64,000 nt of DNA, from NCBI GenBank assembly GCA_017934175.1, contig JAGBKB010000061.1:23886-87885 (forward strand). The letters are read 5' to 3'. A program made the position numbers and the translations under genes. This stretch comes from Lachnospiraceae bacterium. GTDB taxonomy: Bacteria > Bacillota > Clostridia > Lachnospirales > Lachnospiraceae. Shown in pieces: positions 17,012 through 25,706 of this stretch (within the stretch, counting starts at the first letter, position 1; every line of letters starts with the position of its first letter). The notes below the pieces were generated by a model that saw only the letters and a list, made by a program, of their open reading frames with translations, did no database searches and was not told where the DNA came from.

Positions 17012-18738
17012 AATTAGTTATTGATGGAAAAAATATACAAGTAAAAGAAGGAACATCTATATTAGAGGCAGCAAAAATTAATGGTATAAACATACCTACA
17101 TTATGCTTTTTAAAAGACTTAAATGAGATTGCTGCATGTAGAGTTTGTGTTGTTGAAGTTGAAGGAATTGAAAAATGTGTAACGGCTTGTAATAATAAAG
17201 TTCAAGAAGGAATGGTTATACACACTAATTCAAAAAAAGCAAGAGAAGCAAGAAAACTTAATTTAGAACTTATTTTATCACAACATAATTTTACTTGTGC
17301 AACTTGTATTAGAAATGGTATTTGCAAACTTCAAGAACTCACAAAAGAATTTGGAATCACTGATACACCTTACAATATAAAATATGAGCAAAAAAAATGG
17401 GATAACTCAATTCCACTTATTCGTGATTTTACAAAATGTATTAAATGTATGAGATGCGTACAAGTTTGTGAAAAAGTTCAAAGTCTTGGTGTATGGGATA
17501 TAGTTAATACTGGTGGTAAAACCACAGTTAATGTTAGGTCAAATAAAAAATTAACAGATGTTAATTGCTCATACTGTGGACAATGTATAGTAAATTGTCC
17601 TGTAGGAGCACTTCATGAAAGAGATGATGTAAAGGTAGTATTAGATGCTCTTGATAATAAAGATAAGATAACCATTGTGCAAGTAGCGCCTGCAGTTCGT
17701 GCAGCATATGGAGAAGGAATAGGATTAAAGAGAGAAGAGGCAACTGAAAAGAAACTTGCAGGAATACTTAAATCTATTGGTTTTGACCATGTATTTGATA
17801 CAGTATTTAGTGCAGATATGACAATAATGGAAGAAGGGTCAGAGTTTTTAACAAGACTTGATGATATTAGAAAAACTGGACTTCCAATGTTTACATCTTG
17901 TTGCCCTGGATGGCTTAGATTTATTAAATCTGAGTTCCCTGACTTAGTAGGAAGGCTTTCATCAGCAAAATCTCCTCAAGGTATGTTTGGTGCTCTTGCA
18001 AAATCATATTATGCAGAGATTTTAGGAGTTCCTGAGGAAAAGATTTTCAGCGTATCTATTATGCCATGTCTTGCTAAAAAAGATGAAGAGACACTTGATA
18101 ACAATCATGATATAGATGCAGTTTTAACTACAAGAGAATTAGACAGACTTCTTGTATCAACTATGGTAAATCCAAAAGATATACCTGAAACTGAATTTGA
18201 TAGTCCACTTGGAGTTGGAACAGGTGCAGGAGTAATATTTGGAGTTACTGGTGGTGTTATGGAAGCCGCTCTTCGTTCTGCTTATTTCTTAGTAAATAAA
18301 AAGAATCCAGATGCTGATGCATTTAAAGATGTGAGAGGACTTGATGGATATAAAGAAGCATCATTTGATTTTGGAAATGGAGTAGTAGTAAAAGTAGCAG
18401 TTGTTCATAGTCTCTCAAATGCAAGAAAACTTATAAACAAAGTTTTAAAGGGTGAAGTTAAATATGACTTTGTAGAAGTTATGGCTTGCCCAGGTGGATG
18501 TATAAATGGTGGCGGACAAATCATTAACCTTGAAGGCAGTGATTTGGCTGCAAGGTCAAATGTACTATACGGACTTGATAAAGTAAATAATTTAAGATTC
18601 TCTCATGAGAATCCAGAAGTTATTGAGTGTTACAAGAAGTATTTAAAAGAACCATTAAGTGAGAAAGCACACCACTTATTACATAGAGACCACATAAAAG
18701 AAATGAAAGAGCAAAAAGCATTAGGTAAACAAGTTTAA
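17005..18738 (+). CDS. hydA: [FeFe] hydrogenase catalytic subunit
   Basis: The 577-residue protein makes or oxidises H2. In order it has a plant-type [2Fe-2S] domain (C-R-V-C region, residues 1-75), the H-x3-C-x2-C-x5-C cluster motif, two [4Fe-4S] motifs (C-I-K-C-M-R-C and C-S-Y-C-G-Q-C), and the H-cluster domain. The three H-cluster signatures are all intact: T-S-C299-C300-P-G-W, M-P-C355-L-A-K-K-D-E and M-A-C495-P-G-G-C499. It is therefore a catalytic enzyme, not a sensory paralogue. It overlaps the preceding flavoprotein by 7 bases and ends in a terminator shared with thrB. HydF at 696-1922 is its likely maturase. Confidence 0.97.
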   Translation: MVKLVIDGKNIQVKEGTSILEAAKINGINIPTLCFLKDLNEIAACRVCVVEVEGIEKCVTACNNKVQEGMVIHTNSKKAREARKLNLELILSQHNFTCATCIRNGICKLQELTKEFGITDTPYNIKYEQKKWDNSIPLIRDFTKCIKCMRCVQVCEKVQSLGVWDIVNTGGKTTVNVRSNKKLTDVNCSYCGQCIVNCPVGALHERDDVKVVLDALDNKDKITIVQVAPAVRAAYGEGIGLKREEATEKKLAGILKSIGFDHVFDTVFSADMTIMEEGSEFLTRLDDIRKTGLPMFTSCCPGWLRFIKSEFPDLVGRLSSAKSPQGMFGALAKSYYAEILGVPEEKIFSVSIMPCLAKKDEETLDNNHDIDAVLTTRELDRLLVSTMVNPKDIPETEFDSPLGVGTGAGVIFGVTGGVMEAALRSAYFLVNKKNPDADAFKDVRGLDGYKEASFDFGNGVVVKVAVVHSLSNARKLINKVLKGEVKYDFVEVMACPGGCINGGGQIINLEGSDLAARSNVLYGLDKVNNLRFSHENPEVIECYKKYLKEPLSEKAHHLLHRDHIKEMKEQKALGKQV

Positions 18739-18750
18739 TGTTGAGAAATA

Positions 18751-18779
18751 AAAAAGGCGGCTATATGCCGCCTTTTTTT
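18751..18779. terminator. Bidirectional terminator shared by hydA and thrB
   Basis: Stem GGCGGC (18756-18761) with GCCGCC (18767-18772), loop TATAT, T run after and A run before. The stop codon and last five codons of thrB, on the minus strand, lie inside it. Confidence 0.88.
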
Positions 18780-19621
18780 ATTTTAACTGGCTTGATAGTC
18801 CAAGTTGCTTTAGTGTTTTTTAAGATTAAATTATTAGAAAAACTAGCATTATTTGAAATGGCGAGTAGTGTTGGTCCAGAACCAGAAATAAGTAGGACAG
18901 CATCGCCATTTTTTTCTACTATTTTTTTTATGTTGTCATAATCTTTAATTAATTGTTTTCTATATGGTTCATGTATACAATCTTTACAAACAGTTTTTAG
19001 TAAATTAAAATCACCACTTTTAAGTGCTTCAACCATAAGTATGCTATGAGAAATAGTTGAGATAACATCATTTTTTGCATATTTTTGTGGCAGAAGTTTT
19101 CTTGCAATTTGAGTCTGTGTTTTAAAGTCAGGAATTAGCGCTGTAAAATATAGTTTGTTAGAAATTTTATATTTTTTACAATAATATTTACCATTATTTA
19201 ATCTAACTGATGCAGTTAACCCACCAAAAATAGCAGCGGCTACATTATCAGGATGACCCTCAATTTTTGTAGAGATATTAAATATATCTTCATTTGTGAG
19301 TTTATTATTCCCATAAAGAATATTGGCAGTTTTACAACCAGCAACTATGACACTTGCAGATGAGCCAAGACCTCTTGATGATGGTATTTTGGGAATCTCG
19401 TATAAATGATATGAGCCTTTTTTATTTAATACTTTCATTGTGGCATTAAATGCCTTATTAAATTCATTGTTTTTATTATTAAAAACTGGGTCACAACCTT
19501 CAATAAACATTTTGTTTGATTTTTCTACTTGATATTCGTTACAAAATGAAAAAGCAAGCCCAAGACAATCAAAACCAGGACCAATATTTGCTGAAGTTGC
19601 AGGTACTTTAAATTTAATCAT
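18761..19621 (-). CDS. thrB: Homoserine kinase
   Basis: ThrB phosphorylates homoserine for threonine synthesis. The 286-residue GHMP-kinase protein opens with V-P-A-T-S-A-N-I-G-P-G-F-D-C-L-G, the substrate-binding signature. It has the ATP-binding P-S-S-R-G-L-G-S-S-A-S motif near residues 82-92 and a C-terminal S-G-S-G-P-T-L motif. It lies 45 bases after thrC on the same strand, forming a thrCB operon without homoserine dehydrogenase. The unusual point is that the last codons and stop form the hairpin of the terminator shared with hydA. Confidence 0.95.
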   Translation of the reverse strand: MIKFKVPATSANIGPGFDCLGLAFSFCNEYQVEKSNKMFIEGCDPVFNNKNNEFNKAFNATMKVLNKKGSYHLYEIPKIPSSRGLGSSASVIVAGCKTANILYGNNKLTNEDIFNISTKIEGHPDNVAAAIFGGLTASVRLNNGKYYCKKYKISNKLYFTALIPDFKTQTQIARKLLPQKYAKNDVISTISHSILMVEALKSGDFNLLKTVCKDCIHEPYRKQLIKDYDNIKKIVEKNGDAVLLISGSGPTLLAISNNASFSNNLILKNTKATWTIKPVKIKKGGI

Positions 19622-19666
19622 ATAATCCTTTCAAGCATATGCTTAATATAAAATATTTAAAATATG

Positions 19667-21268
19667 TTAAATGTTGTTTTTTATATTATTTACTACGTAT
19701 TCTTTACATTCGTCATAAGAAAATACAGTGCTGAATCTAACTTTTTTATCTTTAAGTGCCAATAAGTTTTTTGGAATAGGCTCATTTGTCAATTTATATA
19801 ATTTATCTATACATTCAAAATCACCAAGATTATCAATATTTTCATTTGTTATACATTTGAGCACATCACGAGTAAACTTATAAGGACTTGCAGTTGATAG
19901 TATGACATATTTTTCATCAAGAGCATCATTTTTGTTTATTTTTACATTGCCACATACATCATGTGATACATACTCATTAAATCCAATTAAGTGTTTTTTT
20001 AAGCAACAATATGCGACAGAAGTGTGAGTGTCTATTAGTCTCTTGTCATTTTCAAATGCTTGTTTAATTCCCTTTCTACATTCATCTTCTGTAGCATAGT
20101 AAGCAACAAAATGCTCTTTAACTTTATTTAATAGGTTTTCACTAATTGTATATTCTCCGCTATTACTTAATGAACTCATTAATTGATTTATTAGTTTATC
20201 ATCATTGTCTGACAAAAGGAATAGTAGTCTTTCTAAATTACTTGAAATTAATATGTCCATAGATGGTGAAATTGTTTTAATTAGTTCCCTATTTTTATTA
20301 TATTTTCCAGTATTTATAAAATCAGTTAAAACTTTGTTATCATTACTTGCACATATAAGTTTATCTATTGGAGTTCCAAGTAGTTTGGCTAAATAACCTG
20401 CAAGTATGTCTCCAAAGTTTCCTGTAGGAACTATGAAATTAATTTTTTCATTGAGTTTAATTTCATTTGAATTTACTAAATCAATATAAGTTTGAATATA
20501 ATATACTATTTGTGGAACAAGGCGTCCTATATTTATAGAATTGGCACTTGATAAAACTACATTGTTCTCAATGCATATTTTTTTTATAGACTCATCAACA
20601 TATATTTCTTTTACAAGTCTTTGGCAATCATCAAAGTTACCTTTGATTGCTATAACAGAAACATTATTCCCCTCTGAAGTTTGCATTTGAAGTTTTTGAA
20701 TGTTTGAAACACCATCAGTTGGATAAAAAACAGTTATGGAAGTATTTTCTACATCTTTAAAACCTGATAGTGCAGCCTTGCCTGTATCGCCAGATGTTGC
20801 AGTAAGTATATAAACCTTTTTGTTTTCATTTTTGCTTTTATATGCTGTTGTTAAGAAATGAGGTAATATAGTTAGTGCCACATCTTTAAATGCAGAAGTA
20901 GGACCATGATATAATTCCATAAGATAGTTGTTGCCAATTTTGCTAATTGGAGTGATATTAAGATTTGAAGTTTTTATATTTGCGAAATTATCAATTGATG
21001 ATTTAGTAACATCAAAATTCTCATTATTGTAAGCGGAATTGATACAATCATCTATCTCAATATCGGTGAAGTCATCAAAAAAAGTTTTGAATACCTGTTT
21101 GGCTGTGGTTTTATAATCATTTTTAAGTAAATCTTTGATGTCAAAACTATTAGCCATTATATCTTCAATTTTTGGACAATAAAGTCCACCATCATTTGTA
21201 AGACCTTTTATTATGGCATCTTTTGGAGTAGATATTTCATTTATATTTCTTGTAGAATATAGTTTCAT
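19667..21268 (-). CDS. thrC: Threonine synthase
   Basis: ThrC is a PLP enzyme that converts O-phosphohomoserine to threonine and phosphate. The 533 residues are typical of the long form. The N-terminal Y-S-T-R and G-G-L-Y segments and the PLP-lysine motif G-P-T-S-A-F-K-D-V-A are present, as is the phosphate-binding A-T-S-G-D-T-G-K-A-A motif. It is the first gene of the thrCB operon; ATG with AAGGTTAAT before it, a rather weak ribosome binding site. Confidence 0.95.
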   Translation of the reverse strand: MKLYSTRNINEISTPKDAIIKGLTNDGGLYCPKIEDIMANSFDIKDLLKNDYKTTAKQVFKTFFDDFTDIEIDDCINSAYNNENFDVTKSSIDNFANIKTSNLNITPISKIGNNYLMELYHGPTSAFKDVALTILPHFLTTAYKSKNENKKVYILTATSGDTGKAALSGFKDVENTSITVFYPTDGVSNIQKLQMQTSEGNNVSVIAIKGNFDDCQRLVKEIYVDESIKKICIENNVVLSSANSINIGRLVPQIVYYIQTYIDLVNSNEIKLNEKINFIVPTGNFGDILAGYLAKLLGTPIDKLICASNDNKVLTDFINTGKYNKNRELIKTISPSMDILISSNLERLLFLLSDNDDKLINQLMSSLSNSGEYTISENLLNKVKEHFVAYYATEDECRKGIKQAFENDKRLIDTHTSVAYCCLKKHLIGFNEYVSHDVCGNVKINKNDALDEKYVILSTASPYKFTRDVLKCITNENIDNLGDFECIDKLYKLTNEPIPKNLLALKDKKVRFSTVFSYDECKEYVVNNIKNNI

Positions 21269-21512
21269 ATTAACCTTCTTTAAAATTTATATTTTGGGAA
21301 CTTTTATGGATTATATTAAGTATTTAGATTAAAATAGTATTAAATAATGTTTATTATGTTACCCTTATTAAATATTATACTATAAATTAAATTTTTTGTT
21401 AAGAGGAATTACTTTATTATGTAAAAAGAATTGCTTGAAATCAACCGCTTGATATTGTATAATTCTGTTTAATATTAATATTCAAAAGCAAGAAAGGAGA
21501 TTAAAGATCTAA

Positions 21513-21947
21513 ATGGAAAGTATAAATCAAAATAAAGAAAATCCTTATAAAGCTTGGGGGATATTTGTAATTATAATGAATATTTTTGCTGCTATTTATT
21601 ATGTGATTAGTAATAAAGAACTTATAATAGCTATAGACTATTATCGTGCCAATAAAGATATTTTGAATCTTGTTCTAGTGTTGTCACAATTTATCATTTT
21701 GATATTTTCATTGATTGAAGGATTAATATGCATAATTGCTAGTAAAAATAATAAATATATTTTAGCAGCTTTTATATTAATGATTATGGATAATATTATA
21801 TATATTTCTTTACTGATTTTTACCTTTGACCCAACTAAAACAGTGGCACCAGTTTTTTGGATAGGTTTAAGACTCTATTTTATTTATTTGGCCTTTGGTG
21901 TATTGAAAAATAATATAATAACTAGCAATAATAAGGTTAATAAATAG
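21513..21947 (+). CDS. Small four-helix membrane protein, unknown
   Basis: The 144-residue protein has four hydrophobic segments (roughly residues 14-31, 49-74, 79-101 and 109-130) and short charged ends. AAAGGAG lies 13 bases before the ATG. I do not recognise a family. It stands alone between thrC (divergent) and the leader of the selenium genes, so its context does not indicate a role. Confidence 0.65.
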   Translation: MESINQNKENPYKAWGIFVIIMNIFAAIYYVISNKELIIAIDYYRANKDILNLVLVLSQFIILIFSLIEGLICIIASKNNKYILAAFILMIMDNIIYISLLIFTFDPTKTVAPVFWIGLRLYFIYLAFGVLKNNIITSNNKVNK

Positions 21948-21986
21948 TATTATATAAAAAAATAATTAAAAAATTACAATATTTAG

Positions 21987-22015
21987 TTGCATTTTTTGGT
22001 TATAATTGGTATAAT
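21987..22015 (+). promoter_or_regulatory. Promoter of the selenium transporter leader
   Basis: TTGCAT (21987-21992), 17-base spacer, TATAAT (22010-22015). A transcript would start near 22022, so the tRNA-like element and terminator lie in a 5' leader of about 265 bases before the yedE-like gene. Confidence 0.6.
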
Positions 22016-22051
22016 TAAGTCATAATTTAATAGATGAATTTCATTAGATAG

Positions 22052-22112
22052 GGAGTTTTCTATTTCTCTGGTGAGAAAAATTATTAGGTTCGATTCCTAA
22101 AAATTCCGACCA
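22052..22112 (+). ncRNA. Selenocysteine-tRNA-like element lacking an anticodon arm
   Basis: An acceptor-like stem of 8 bp (GGAGTTTT 22052-22059 with AAAATTCC 22100-22107, one G-U pair) encloses two arms. The first (22063-22078) is a 6-bp stem TTTCTC/GAGAAA with tetraloop TGGT. That is the unusual D arm of bacterial tRNA-Sec, and E. coli selC has a 6-bp D stem with loop CGGU. The second (22084-22100) is a perfect T arm with loop TTCGATT. The 3' end reads G-A-C-C-A. Only five bases join the two arms, so the anticodon and variable arms are missing, and it cannot be a decoding tRNA. It sits in the leader of a selenium transporter gene, so I read it as a tRNA-Sec mimic with a regulatory role. A decayed selC copy is the alternative. 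Confidence 0.7.
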
Positions 22113-22166
22113 TTTATCTTATGTCAAATGTAGAAACAAAATAATATTTGGTTTTCTATTTTAATG

Positions 22167-22197
22167 AGATTCTTTTCGTGTGGAGAGGGTCTTTTTT
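22167..22197 (+). terminator. Intrinsic terminator in the selenium-transporter leader
   Basis: An 11-bp stem (22167-22177 with 22082+100 offset arm 22182-22192, several G-U pairs), loop GTGT, followed by a T run. It lies between the tRNA-like element and the transporter start, 90 bases upstream of the ATG, so expression downstream needs read-through. Confidence 0.75.
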
Positions 22198-22287
22198 ATT
22201 TTAAAAATGCTTAAAGAAATGATATAAGGAAAAAAATGAAACTTATCTATGATGAAAATTGGCAATGCCAAAAAATTGGAGGAGATT

Positions 22288-23442
22288 ATGAAAACAAAAA
22301 TTAATCCACTTATTATTATTACTGGAATTATTATTGGTGTAGCGGCTGTTGCACTTACTGCATTTGGTAATCCTAAAAATATGGGATTTTGTATTGCTTG
22401 TTTTATAAGAGATATTGCAGGAACTACTAAACTTCATTCAGCAGGAGTAGTTCAATATTTAAGACCTGAAATAGTTGGTATAGTATTAGGAGCATTTATA
22501 ATGTCACTTGCTGGTGGAGAATGGAGAGCAAAAGCAGGTTCAAGCCCAGCATTAAGATTCATTCTTGGATTTATGGTTATGGTTGGTGCGCTTATATTCC
22601 TTGGTTGCCCACTTCGTATGGTTATAAGAATGGGAGGTGGAGATTTAAATGCATTTGTAGGACTTGCTGGATTTGTAGTTGGTATTTTAATTGGTGTAGT
22701 ATTCCTTAAGAAAGGATTTGGCTTAAAAAGAAATTATGATGTAGCAAATCTTGATGGAATGGTTTTACCAGTTGTTTTAGTAATATTATTTGTATTATTC
22801 TTTATGGCATGGCCAGCACTTTCTCAATATGTTGCAGATGTAAAAAATGGTGTTGAAGGTGCAAAGAATACAACTTCATTTGCAATATCAACTTCTGGTC
22901 CAGGATCTATGCATGCTCCAATATTTATGGCATTAGTTATTGGTTTAGTAGTTGGTGCACTTGCACAAAAATCAAGAATGTGTATGGTTGGCGGTATCCG
23001 TGATATAGTAATGTTTAAGAATTATAATTTAATTCTTGGATTTATTGGTGTATTTGTCGCAGTACTTGTTGGGAATATTGTTCTTGGCAATTTCAAAGGT
23101 TTTGCTACTCAAAGTCAACCAATAGCACACACTGATGAAATATGGAATTTCCTTGGTATGGTTATAGTTGGATGGGGCTCAGCACTTCTTGGTGGATGTC
23201 CACTTCGTCAACTTATACTTGCAGGTGAAGGAAATGGCGATTCTGCTGTTACTGTTATAGGTATGCTTGTTGGCGCTGCATTTGCACATAACTTTGCTTT
23301 AGCAGGTGGGGCTGACCCTGGTATGGTAGATGGAGCCTATAAAGCATTCAAATTAAGTGCAAACGGAAGACTTGCAGCAATATGTTGCTTAATAGCACTT
23401 CTTGTTATTTCTCTCACTAACTTAAAAGGTGAAGAGAATTAA
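22288..23442 (+). CDS. yedE: YedE-type selenium (YeeE/YedE) membrane transporter
   Basis: The 384-residue membrane protein has ten or so hydrophobic helices and the repeated YeeE/YedE signatures: a G-C-P-L-R motif in each half (near residues 109 and 303) and cysteines in M-G-F-C-I-A-C-F and K-S-R-M-C-M-V-G-G. Family members import thiosulfate or, in selenium loci, probably a selenium compound. I chose the ATG at 22288 because GGAGGAG lies just before it; an in-frame ATG at 22249 lacks a site. It heads an operon with a TusA-like protein and a class V aminotransferase, and its leader contains a tRNA-Sec-like element and a terminator. Confidence 0.92.
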   Translation: MKTKINPLIIITGIIIGVAAVALTAFGNPKNMGFCIACFIRDIAGTTKLHSAGVVQYLRPEIVGIVLGAFIMSLAGGEWRAKAGSSPALRFILGFMVMVGALIFLGCPLRMVIRMGGGDLNAFVGLAGFVVGILIGVVFLKKGFGLKRNYDVANLDGMVLPVVLVILFVLFFMAWPALSQYVADVKNGVEGAKNTTSFAISTSGPGSMHAPIFMALVIGLVVGALAQKSRMCMVGGIRDIVMFKNYNLILGFIGVFVAVLVGNIVLGNFKGFATQSQPIAHTDEIWNFLGMVIVGWGSALLGGCPLRQLILAGEGNGDSAVTVIGMLVGAAFAHNFALAGGADPGMVDGAYKAFKLSANGRLAAICCLIALLVISLTNLKGEEN

Positions 23443-23473
23443 TCGTAGGGATTAAAATCTCAAAGGAGGCAAA

Positions 23474-23677
23474 ATGGTAGATGCAAGAGGTTTTTCATGT
23501 CCTAAGCCAGTGCTTATGACTGAAGAAGAAATAAATAAAAATAACCCAAGTGAGTTAGTTGTTCTTGTTGACAATAGAACTGCAGAAAATAATGTGGCAA
23601 ACTTTGCAATGTCAAAAGGTTATAAAGTAACTCATGATAGGGAAGGCAGAGATTTTAAATTAATTTTAAGTAAATAA
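23474..23677 (+). CDS. TusA-like sulfur/selenium carrier
   Basis: The 67-residue protein is a stand-alone SirA/TusA domain. It has the defining N-terminal motif D-A-R-G-F-S-C-P-K-P-V, in which the cysteine (C10) carries persulfide or perselenide. It lies 31 bases after yedE with AAAGGAGG, and its stop overlaps the next start (TAATG). YedE followed by TusA and a desulfurase-like enzyme is a coherent route from import to delivery of reduced sulfur or selenium. Confidence 0.92.
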   Translation: MVDARGFSCPKPVLMTEEEINKNNPSELVVLVDNRTAENNVANFAMSKGYKVTHDREGRDFKLILSK

Positions 23678-24831
23678 TGATTTATTTAGATAATGGAGCA
23701 ACAACTTTATATAAACCAGATTCAGTTATTGATGCAGTAGTAAATGCAATGAGAACACAGGGAAATGCATCTCGTGGCGCTCACGGAGCAACATTATCTG
23801 CATCAAGAACTGTTTACGATGCAAGGGTAAAGATTGCTAAGTTATTTAATTTTGATACTCCATCAAATGTAATTTTTACTTGTAACTCAACAGAAGCATT
23901 AAATATAGCAATCAATGGAGTTATAAAGAGTGGTGATAGGGTAGTATCTACAGATACAGAGCACAACTCTGTACTTAGACCACTATATCATTTGCAAAAA
24001 GTAAAAAATATTGATTTACAATTTGTAAAAGCAGATAATAGTGGACTATTAAATATTTCTGACTTTGAGAAATTAATTGATGACAAGACAAAAGTAGTGG
24101 TAGTTAACCACATTTCAAATCTAACTGGAAATGTAAACGACATAAAAAGAATATCGGAAATTGTGCATAATAAAAATGCAATATTAATTGTCGATGGTTC
24201 ACAATCTGCAGGTACAAGAAATGTAGATGTTAAAGAACTTGGCATAGATATATATTGTTTTACAGGCCACAAAGGTCTTTATGGACCACAAGGTACTGGT
24301 GGACTTTTAGTAAAAGATGGTATAGAAATTGATGCTTGGAAACGTGGAGGTTCTGGAGTAAAAACTTATGAAGAAGAACAACCACATGAATATCCAACCA
24401 GACTTGAAGCAGGCACTCTCAATTCACATGGTATAGCAGGACTTTCTGCTGCTATAGATTTTTTAAATGAGACTGGTGTAGACAATATAGAAAAGAAAGA
24501 ATTAGAATTGACAAAATATTTTTACAATGAAGTCACAAAAATTGATGGCATAAAAGTTTATGGTGATTTTTCATGGGCGGGAGTTGATACCCCACTTGGA
24601 CATGCTGCAATCGTATCTTTAAATGTAAAAGATTACGATTCCGGAGAGGTTTCAGATGCTTTATCAAATGATTTCGGCATTGCAACAAGACCAGGAGCAC
24701 ATTGTGCACCTCGTCTACACATTGCACTTGGTACAAAACATCAAGGAGCAGTGCGTTTTAGTTTTTCATATTTTACAACATATGAAGAATTAGATGCCGC
24801 TATCAATGCTTTAAAAGAAATAGCAAGTTAG
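23677..24831 (+). CDS. Class V aminotransferase, cysteine desulfurase/selenocysteine lyase type
   Basis: This 384-residue PLP enzyme resembles the CsdA/SufS group. It starts with Y-L-D-N-G-A-T-T, has the histidine region T-E-H-N-S near residue 97, the PLP lysine in F-T-G-H-K-G-L-Y-G and the active cysteine in R-P-G-A-H-C-A-P. Its neighbours (YedE, TusA) suggest that it supplies sulfur or selenium, perhaps as selenide for selenophosphate synthesis. SelD, SelA and SelB are not in the window. The start codon overlaps the stop of the TusA gene. Confidence 0.93.
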   Translation: MIYLDNGATTLYKPDSVIDAVVNAMRTQGNASRGAHGATLSASRTVYDARVKIAKLFNFDTPSNVIFTCNSTEALNIAINGVIKSGDRVVSTDTEHNSVLRPLYHLQKVKNIDLQFVKADNSGLLNISDFEKLIDDKTKVVVVNHISNLTGNVNDIKRISEIVHNKNAILIVDGSQSAGTRNVDVKELGIDIYCFTGHKGLYGPQGTGGLLVKDGIEIDAWKRGGSGVKTYEEEQPHEYPTRLEAGTLNSHGIAGLSAAIDFLNETGVDNIEKKELELTKYFYNEVTKIDGIKVYGDFSWAGVDTPLGHAAIVSLNVKDYDSGEVSDALSNDFGIATRPGAHCAPRLHIALGTKHQGAVRFSFSYFTTYEELDAAINALKEIAS

Positions 24832-24878
24832 TTTTTAAAGCAGATTTAAGTATCACAATTTAATAGGATTTTTGAATT

Positions 24879-25685
24879 GTGAGCAAATTTTATATTGGTA
24901 TTGACATAGGTTCAACCTCAGCGAAGACTGTGGTTCTCGATGAAAATAAAAATATCATTTCGAGAATTTTACTTCCTACAGGTTGGAGTAGTAAAGAAAC
25001 CTCTGAAATCATTTTAAGAAAATTAAATGATTTAAATTTTGATATCGGAAACTCAACCATAGTCGCAACTGGCTATGGAAGGGTTTCCGTTTCTTTTGCA
25101 AATAAAGCAGTTACTGAAATTACATGCCATGGGAAAGGTGCGAATTATTTATTTGGAGCAAATGCAAAATCTATTGATGATAATGATTTAGGAGTTCTAT
25201 CAAATAATTTATTAATAATAGATATCGGTGGGCAGGACACAAAAATCATTCAAGTTGAAAATGGAAATGTGGTAGATTTCTTAATGAATGATAAGTGCTC
25301 TGCAGGTACTGGTAGATTTCTTGAAGTTATGAGTAATGCTTTAAATCTCAAAATGGATGAATTATGTGATATGGCTGAAAAAGGTGCAGATACGCATATA
25401 AGTTCGCTTTGCACAGTATTTGCAGAATCTGAAGTAATATCACTTATAGGTAGAGGCGAGAAAAGAGAAAATATCGCATTTGCAATAGTTGATTCAATTG
25501 TTAAAAAAGTATGTCAGCAGGCTCAAAAATTATATAAAAAAGATATGAAAGTATGTTTGACTGGTGGACTTTCAGAATTTAAATATATAAGTGACTCATT
25601 AGGTAAAGAATTAAAAACTAAAGTGTATGCAAAAGAAGATGGAAGATATGCTGGAGCAATTGGTGCAGCACTTATGGGAATATAA
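24879..25685 (+). CDS. ATPase activator of a 2-hydroxyacyl-CoA-dehydratase-like/double-cubane protein
   Basis: The 268-residue protein is of the BadF/BcrA/HgdC ASKHA ATPase family. It has the phosphate motif G-I-D-I-G-S-T-S-A-K at the N-terminus, D-I-G-G-Q-D-T-K, and two cysteines (in D-K-C-S-A-G-T-G and S-L-C-T-V-F-A) that bind one [4Fe-4S] cluster at the dimer interface. Such activators use ATP to drive low-potential electrons to a partner, here the adjacent cluster protein at 25707. The start is GTG. The start codon lies in the 3' arm of a 7-bp hairpin (24854-24881) whose loop holds AGGA, which may limit translation. Confidence 0.9.
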   Translation: MSKFYIGIDIGSTSAKTVVLDENKNIISRILLPTGWSSKETSEIILRKLNDLNFDIGNSTIVATGYGRVSVSFANKAVTEITCHGKGANYLFGANAKSIDDNDLGVLSNNLLIIDIGGQDTKIIQVENGNVVDFLMNDKCSAGTGRFLEVMSNALNLKMDELCDMAEKGADTHISSLCTVFAESEVISLIGRGEKRENIAFAIVDSIVKKVCQQAQKLYKKDMKVCLTGGLSEFKYISDSLGKELKTKVYAKEDGRYAGAIGAALMGI

Positions 25686-25706
25686 AATAAAAGGAGAATA
25701 ATAATT

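Noticed and set aside
18738..18941. Plus-strand frame after hydA
   Set aside because: It reads through the terminator and is antisense to thrB, with no ribosome binding site.
22052..22112. Ordinary tRNA gene
   Set aside because: There is no anticodon arm; only five bases join the D-like and T arms.
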